Part shown: in pieces, positions 60,089 through 64,000 of the stretch
Numbering within the stretch: position 1 is the stretch's first letter
Layout of the letters: each line of letters begins with the position of its first letter
Assembly (NCBI RefSeq): GCF_019130065.1
Contig: NZ_JAHSPG010000018.1
Location: forward strand, 1 to 64,000
DNA length: 64,000 bases
Origin: Pinibacter aurantiacus
Lineage (GTDB): Bacteria; Bacteroidota; Bacteroidia; Chitinophagales; Chitinophagaceae
Reading direction: 5' to 3'
Translations under genes and position numbers: made by a program
Notes under the pieces: model-generated
Database searches by the model: none
Told to the model about the DNA's origin: nothing
Seen by the model: only the letters and a program-made list of their open reading frames with translations

Positions 60089-60913
60089 TTATTGGATGAA
60101 GTTATCATTGTCATCTGTGTCAGAACTTTCAGTCTTTTTGTCTGCTTCATCTTTTGGGTTAGTGTCTTTCTCCCTGTTTTCTTTATCAGATTCCAAAAGA
60201 TTGAGAAGAATATCGTATTCCAAGTTCCTTACGTAGGAGGAGTTAAAATATTTGGGGAGAATATGATTTATATGAGAGATATTTGCCGCTCCACGCTTAT
60301 TGTTGTCTAACAAATAATAGTAAATAAAATTTTTAGTCAAATCATCAGCAGTATTTGTCGAACGAACGGCTTGGAGGATTTCTTCCAATATATCTCTATC
60401 TGTTCGCTGGCTTTTTGAATTTGAGGGCAATTTTTTTTGAATAATTTCAAGCTTAGATTCCAGCCGAGGCCAAAATATTTCAAAGACCTCATCCAAGTCT
60501 TTTTCAGGAAGGTTTTTTTCTCCGCTTATTAGTATTTTGCTATTTATCGAATGCATGAGTTTTTTGACGTCATCTTTCAAGAAACTCGTGTGCTGAAATT
60601 GCCCAAGCGGAGGTTTGATGTCTGCTGATGTAACATCAAGCAAAAAAGTACATACAAAGGCATCAGTTGTTTTAGAAAGAGCGCCTGCTTCAAAAAGCAG
60701 CCATTCAGATGAAAGGTTTTCTTTGTTTAAACAGATTATTCCAACTTTAGTTTGTTCAAGCTCCTTATTAACTTTGTCGTTCCATCGTGTTCCTTTTTCA
60801 ATGTCAGTAGAAATCCAGGTTTCCGCTGATTGAATTACCTGTCTAATCCATGAACTTAAAACCTCAGCTGTTTCTTTGCTTCTTTGTCCGGACCAGCTAA
60901 TAAATACTTTCAT
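60089..60913 (-). CDS. TIR-domain protein, likely defence sensor
   Basis: 274 residues. The TIR domain (about 1-140) has KVFISWSGQRSKETAEVL, WISTDIEKGTRWNDKV and the catalytic pocket W71-L-L-F-E75 (SSEWLLFEAGALS), so E75 is probably the NADase acid. The rest (about 140-230) is helical and the C-terminus is a low-complexity acidic/lysine tail. First gene of the operon TIR / ThsB-like / SLATT; the gaps are 28 and 11 bp. ATG at 60911-60913. The upstream 235 bp contain no gene. Confidence 0.85.
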   Translation of the reverse strand: MKVFISWSGQRSKETAEVLSSWIRQVIQSAETWISTDIEKGTRWNDKVNKELEQTKVGIICLNKENLSSEWLLFEAGALSKTTDAFVCTFLLDVTSADIKPPLGQFQHTSFLKDDVKKLMHSINSKILISGEKNLPEKDLDEVFEIFWPRLESKLEIIQKKLPSNSKSQRTDRDILEEILQAVRSTNTADDLTKNFIYYYLLDNNKRGAANISHINHILPKYFNSSYVRNLEYDILLNLLESDKENREKDTNPKDEADKKTESSDTDDNDNFIQ

Positions 60914-61100
60914 AATTGGGGTTGTTGAAAATTCTAATACTGTTAATTAATTGTGCGGTCTGAGTTTGCTAAAAGCAAAATAATTCAAATAATGACTATC
61001 AGCAAATTACAAACGTATTATTTTGGTTGTTGTAATAAGTGCAGTTGGCTCATTCTTCCCCCACTCAACGTCCATCCCACAGCGCGCTATCCACAAAAAA

Positions 61101-61123
61101 AGCCGAACCCTTTCGGATTCGGC
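61101..61123 (-). terminator. Terminator of groEL
   Basis: GCCGAACCC (61102-61110) / GGATTCGGC (61115-61123) with one mismatch, followed on the minus strand by TTTTTTT. Confidence 0.85.
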
Positions 61124-61148
61124 CATATGAAAATCATCTTTGTAAATC

Positions 61149-62786
61149 TTAGTAACCCATGTCACCCATACCGCCTGGCATAGCAGGACCAGCTGGAGCT
61201 TTAGGTTCTGGTTTGTCAGCCACTACACATTCTGTAGTCAGCAACATACCGGCGATAGAAGCAGCGTTTTCCAATGCTACGCGGCTTACTTTAGTTGGGT
61301 CGATAACACCCGCTTTAAACATGTATTCGTAAGTCTCAGTGCGAGCGTTGAAACCGTAGTCAGCTTCACCTTCTTTAATCGCCTGTACCACGATAGAACC
61401 TTCGATACCGCTGTTAGAAACGATCTGGCGAAGAGGCTCTTCAATAGCACGTTTAACGATGTTTACACCAGTTGCTTCGTCTGCGTTGGTAATACCTTTC
61501 AGTTTTTCCAAACTTGCGATAGCACGGATGTAAGCAACACCACCACCTGGCACAATACCTTCTTCAACAGCGGCACGTGTAGCGTGTAAAGCGTCGTCTA
61601 CGCGGTCTTTCTTTTCTTTCATTTCAACCTCAGTTGCAGCACCTACGTACAATACAGCAACACCACCACTCAATTTAGCCAAACGCTCTTGCAGTTTTTC
61701 TTTATCGTAGTCAGATGTTGTGTTTTCGATTTGCGCCTTAATTTGGTTGATGCGGGAAGTGATATCCGCTTTTTTACCTTTACCACCTACGATAACAGTG
61801 TTGTCTTTATCGATAGTGATAGAAGAAGCCTGGCCCAAATAAGTAAGGTCAGCATTCTCCAGTTTAAAGCCTTGCTCTTCGCTTACTACAGTACCTGCAG
61901 TAAGGATAGCGATATCGTTCAGCATTTCTTTTCTTCTGTCGCCAAAGCCTGGAGCTTTAACAGCAGCCACTTTAATGGTACCACGCAATTTGTTTACCAC
62001 CAATGTAGCCAAAGCTTCACCTTCAAGATCTTCAGAGATGATCACTAAGGGACGGCCGCTTTGTGCAACTTTCTCAAGGATGTGAAGGATGTCTTTCATT
62101 GCAGCGATCTTCTTATCGTAAATAAGAATGTATGGGTTCTGCAATTCAGCTTCCATTTTTTCGCTGTTGGTAACGAAGTAAGGAGAGATGTAACCACGGT
62201 CAAATTGCATACCTTCTACAACATCTACAGTTGTGTCAGTACCTTTTGCTTCTTCTACAGTGATAACGCCTTCTTTACCTACTTTCTGCATAGCCATAGC
62301 GATCAGTTTACCAATTTCGCTATCGTTGTTAGCAGAAATAGTAGCTACCTGCTCGATCATTTTGTTGTTGTTGCCAACATCTTTTTTCTGGCTAACGAGG
62401 TTTTCAACTACGGCTTTAACCGCTTTGTCGATACCGCGTTTCAGGTCCATTGGGTTTGCACCCGCAGCTACCATTTTCAGACCTTCGCTGATGATGGATT
62501 GTGCAAGAACAGTAGCAGTAGTAGTACCGTCACCTGCAATATCAGCAGTTTTAGATGCTACTTCTTTCACCATCTGAGCACCCATGTTTTCAATTGGGTC
62601 TTCCAGTTCAATTTCTTTTGCAACCGTTACACCATCTTTAGTAATAGCTGGTGCACCGAATTTTTTCTCGATCACAACGTTGCGACCTTTTGGTCCAAGA
62701 GTTACTTTAACTGCGTTGGCCAAAGTGTCAACGCCTTTCTTCATTTTATTTCTAGCTTCGATATCGAAATAGATTTGCTTAGCCAT
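61149..62786 (-). CDS. groEL: Chaperonin GroEL
   Basis: 545-residue Hsp60 forming the 14-mer folding cage. Typical sequence throughout: [33 protein letters not shown] (ATP-binding loop), [32 protein letters not shown] and the GGMGDMGY C-terminal tail. ATG at 62784-62786. It is the second gene after groES but separated from it by a 160-bp repeat-filled gap. Expression is presumably heat-inducible. Confidence 0.98.
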   Translation of the reverse strand: MAKQIYFDIEARNKMKKGVDTLANAVKVTLGPKGRNVVIEKKFGAPAITKDGVTVAKEIELEDPIENMGAQMVKEVASKTADIAGDGTTTATVLAQSIISEGLKMVAAGANPMDLKRGIDKAVKAVVENLVSQKKDVGNNNKMIEQVATISANNDSEIGKLIAMAMQKVGKEGVITVEEAKGTDTTVDVVEGMQFDRGYISPYFVTNSEKMEAELQNPYILIYDKKIAAMKDILHILEKVAQSGRPLVIISEDLEGEALATLVVNKLRGTIKVAAVKAPGFGDRRKEMLNDIAILTAGTVVSEEQGFKLENADLTYLGQASSITIDKDNTVIVGGKGKKADITSRINQIKAQIENTTSDYDKEKLQERLAKLSGGVAVLYVGAATEVEMKEKKDRVDDALHATRAAVEEGIVPGGGVAYIRAIASLEKLKGITNADEATGVNIVKRAIEEPLRQIVSNSGIEGSIVVQAIKEGEADYGFNARTETYEYMFKAGVIDPTKVSRVALENAASIAGMLLTTECVVADKPEPKAPAGPAMPGGMGDMGY

Positions 62787-62794
62787 ATTCTTAA

Positions 62795-62940
62795 TTTGAA
62801 AATTTGAAAATTTGGGAATTTGAAAATTGAGTTCGCGCTAATTTGACATTTGTTACAATTTGAGAAAGCCTGAGTGAAACAATTGAACGATGCACCTAAA
62901 GCATTTTCAAATTTTCAAATCAGCACATCTTCAAATTTTT
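62795..62940. repeat. TTTGAAAATTTG-word inverted repeat inside the groES-groEL gap
   Basis: AATTTGAAAATTTGAAAATTTGGGAATTTG at 62795-62826, then CATTTTCAAATTTTCAAATCAGC and TCTTCAAATTTTTGG (about 62903-62940). Same family as the RAYT-associated copies. Confidence 0.85.
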
Positions 62941-62949
62941 GGTCATCGT

Positions 62950-63231
62950 TTAAACGATGGCCAAAATGTCACTCTCTCTCATAATCAGGTAGTCATTACC
63001 TTCCACGCTCAGTTCTGTACCTGCGTATTTGCCATACAAAACGGTATCGCCCACTTTTACAGTTACAGGCTCGTCTTTTTTACCAGGACCCGCAGCCACT
63101 ACGGTTCCGCGTTGTGGTTTTTCTTTCGCTGTGTCAGGAATGATGATGCCGCCGGCAGTTTTTTCTTCAGCAGGAGCTGGTTTTACAACAACTCTGTCAT
63201 GCAAAGGAGTAATGCTTAGCTTCTTAGCCAT
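62950..63231 (-). CDS. groES: Co-chaperonin GroES
   Basis: 93 residues forming the heptameric lid for GroEL. Typical sequence: [20 protein letters not shown], the mobile loop [18 protein letters not shown] and [19 protein letters not shown], and the end [16 protein letters not shown] at 63229-63231. Promoter-like TAGTTTTG lies upstream on the minus strand. Operon partner of groEL. Confidence 0.97.
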   Translation of the reverse strand: MAKKLSITPLHDRVVVKPAPAEEKTAGGIIIPDTAKEKPQRGTVVAAGPGKKDEPVTVKVGDTVLYGKYAGTELSVEGNDYLIMRESDILAIV

Positions 63232-63298
63232 AATATTTGTGTTTTTTATAGATAAACTATTACAAAGGGGCCGTTTAGCCCTGTTTTTTGGTTCGGCA

Positions 63299-63306
63299 CA
63301 AAACTA
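63299..63306 (-). promoter_or_regulatory. -7 promoter element TAGTTTTG upstream of groES
   Basis: CAAAACTA on the plus strand is TAGTTTTG on the minus strand, a perfect TAnnTTTG match 68 bp before groES. A TTGG about 14 bp upstream is a weak -33 candidate. Confidence 0.5.
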
Positions 63307-63407
63307 AACGAATTACGTGCCAATAGGTTCAAAATGTTGGAAAAAAGAAGAGTTGGCAGTCTTGGAGGTGGAATATGCGTTGGGGAATGTGAAATTTTGG
63401 CACATGC

Positions 63408-63608
63408 TTTAATTTGAAAATTTGAAGATTTGAAAATTTGAAAATGCTGAAGGTCGACCTTTCGTTATATTAACGTGTCATTCATGCTGTTCAATTGTTT
63501 AATTTTTGAATGCCGATGGTTGCACTTAATAGTGAGAATTCGACTTTCTGAATTTTCAAATTAGCATATTTTCAAATTTTCAAATTGCCGCGTCTCGAAT
63601 TTTCAAAT
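63408..63608. repeat. TTTGAAAATTTG-word inverted repeat upstream of nusB
   Basis: AATTTGAAAATTTGAAGATTTGAAAATTTG (63411-63440) and the inverse TTTTCAAATTTTCAAATTGCC ... GAATTTTCAAATTATG (63552-63610), about 110 bp apart. The right arm ends about 40 bp before the nusB start; TACCTTCG at 63616-63623 could be the nusB -7 element. Confidence 0.8.
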
Positions 63609-63648
63609 TATGCGCTACCTTCGCGGCTTCAATAAGTTCTTACAGCAT

Positions 63649-64000
63649 ATGATCAGTAGAAGAAATATCCGGGTAAAAGTCATGCAGACGCTTTATGTGA
63701 TAGATACTAAAGATCAGGATCTTAAACCCGGCGAAGCAGCGAGGCTCCTCCAAAAGCAGTTCGATTTAACGAGACAATTATTAGTTTATAACATTCATTT
63801 CCTGACAGAGCTTGCGCGATATGCTGAAATTGACGCTCATCAAAAAGCTTCTAAACATTTGCCTTCAGCAGAAGACCTGAATGTAAACACCAAGCTGGCG
63901 GGCAACGAAATCATCTGGAAAATTATCGAGGACAGCAGCTACCAAAAGGCACTCAGCGAAGACATGATCGCTGCAATGCTGGATAAAGACATGGTGCGCA
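63649..64000 (+). CDS. nusB: Transcription antitermination factor NusB, partial (runs off the window)
   Basis: The first 117 codons are visible. MISRRNIRVKVMQTLY is the typical Bacteroidota NusB start, followed by helical segments such as LLVYNIHFLTELARYAE, in a form longer than the E. coli protein. NusB binds boxA RNA with S10 in rRNA antitermination. ATG at 63649; an in-frame ATG 13 codons upstream is possible. Truncated only by the window end. Confidence 0.87.
   Translation, partial: MISRRNIRVKVMQTLYVIDTKDQDLKPGEAARLLQKQFDLTRQLLVYNIHFLTELARYAEIDAHQKASKHLPSAEDLNVNTKLAGNEIIWKIIEDSSYQKALSEDMIAAMLDKDMVR

Noticed and set aside
60953-61183. 76-codon plus-strand ORF between the TIR operon and groEL
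   Set aside because: It runs through the groEL terminator and into the opposite strand of groEL; no family signal.
62061-62807. 248-codon plus-strand ORF opposite groEL
   Set aside because: It lies entirely opposite groEL and ends in the repeat-rich gap. Composition is that of a reverse frame of a highly expressed gene.

Overview
The window comes from a Bacteroidota chromosome, most likely a Chitinophagaceae-type soil or freshwater organism. The evidence is a secreted protein with a type IX secretion C-terminal domain, TAnnTTTG promoter elements, futalosine-pathway menaquinone synthesis, a Bacteroidota-type long NusB start and many Bacteroidota-only small families. Most genes are housekeeping or envelope genes. 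There are no rRNA, tRNA or CRISPR features that I can support.

Layout. 1-4.2 kb: ferritin, then a compact ba3-type (B-family) cytochrome oxidase operon (small subunit, CuA subunit II, subunit I, SCO copper chaperone, membrane cytochrome c). 4.3-12.1 kb: a conserved small protein, a large T9SS-exported protein, aminofutalosine synthase MqnE, a nucleoside-type MFS transporter and an LCMT-like methyltransferase. 13-19.7 kb: TauE/SafE exporter and a tripartite RND efflux operon. 20-25.5 kb: OmpA-like lipoprotein, formylglycine-generating-enzyme-like lipoprotein and small secreted proteins. 25.6-30.4 kb: a DUF6934-like two-gene cassette, heptose genes gmhB/gmhA and topA. 30.5-38 kb: small proteins, an SPFH protein with four tandem repeats, phenylalanine hydroxylase and a GH20 hexosaminidase. 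38-44 kb: KirBac channel, a subclass B1 metallo-beta-lactamase, and an alkylation-repair cluster (AraC-MGMT, stand-alone Ada zinc module, AlkB). 44-47.4 kb: Crp-like regulator, receiver-like protein and an MhqO/MhqD-like pair. 47.6-56.8 kb: DUF922-like and AsmA proteins, thioredoxin, a second LCMT-like methyltransferase, a second DUF6934-like cassette and an OmpA-like protein. 56.8-58 kb: a RAYT transposase with REP-like sequences inside two direct 140-bp repeats. 58.1-61 kb: an XRE regulator facing a three-gene TIR / ThsB-like TIR / SLATT (DUF4231) operon, a strong candidate anti-phage system. 61-64 kb: groEL, groES and the start of nusB.

The most unusual global property is the intergenic DNA. 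At least ten families of short-word iterated inverted repeats share one architecture: (word)n, a unique spacer, then (reverse-complement word)n. They sit mainly at gene 3' ends, and in many cases the stop codon of the adjacent gene lies inside the repeat. Two near-identical copies act as portable terminators of unrelated genes. The top candidates for follow-up are the TIR/SLATT operon, the stop-codon-supplying repeats, the RAYT/REP unit, the two DUF6934 cassettes, and the twin upstream elements shared by two adjacent genes near 45 kb.
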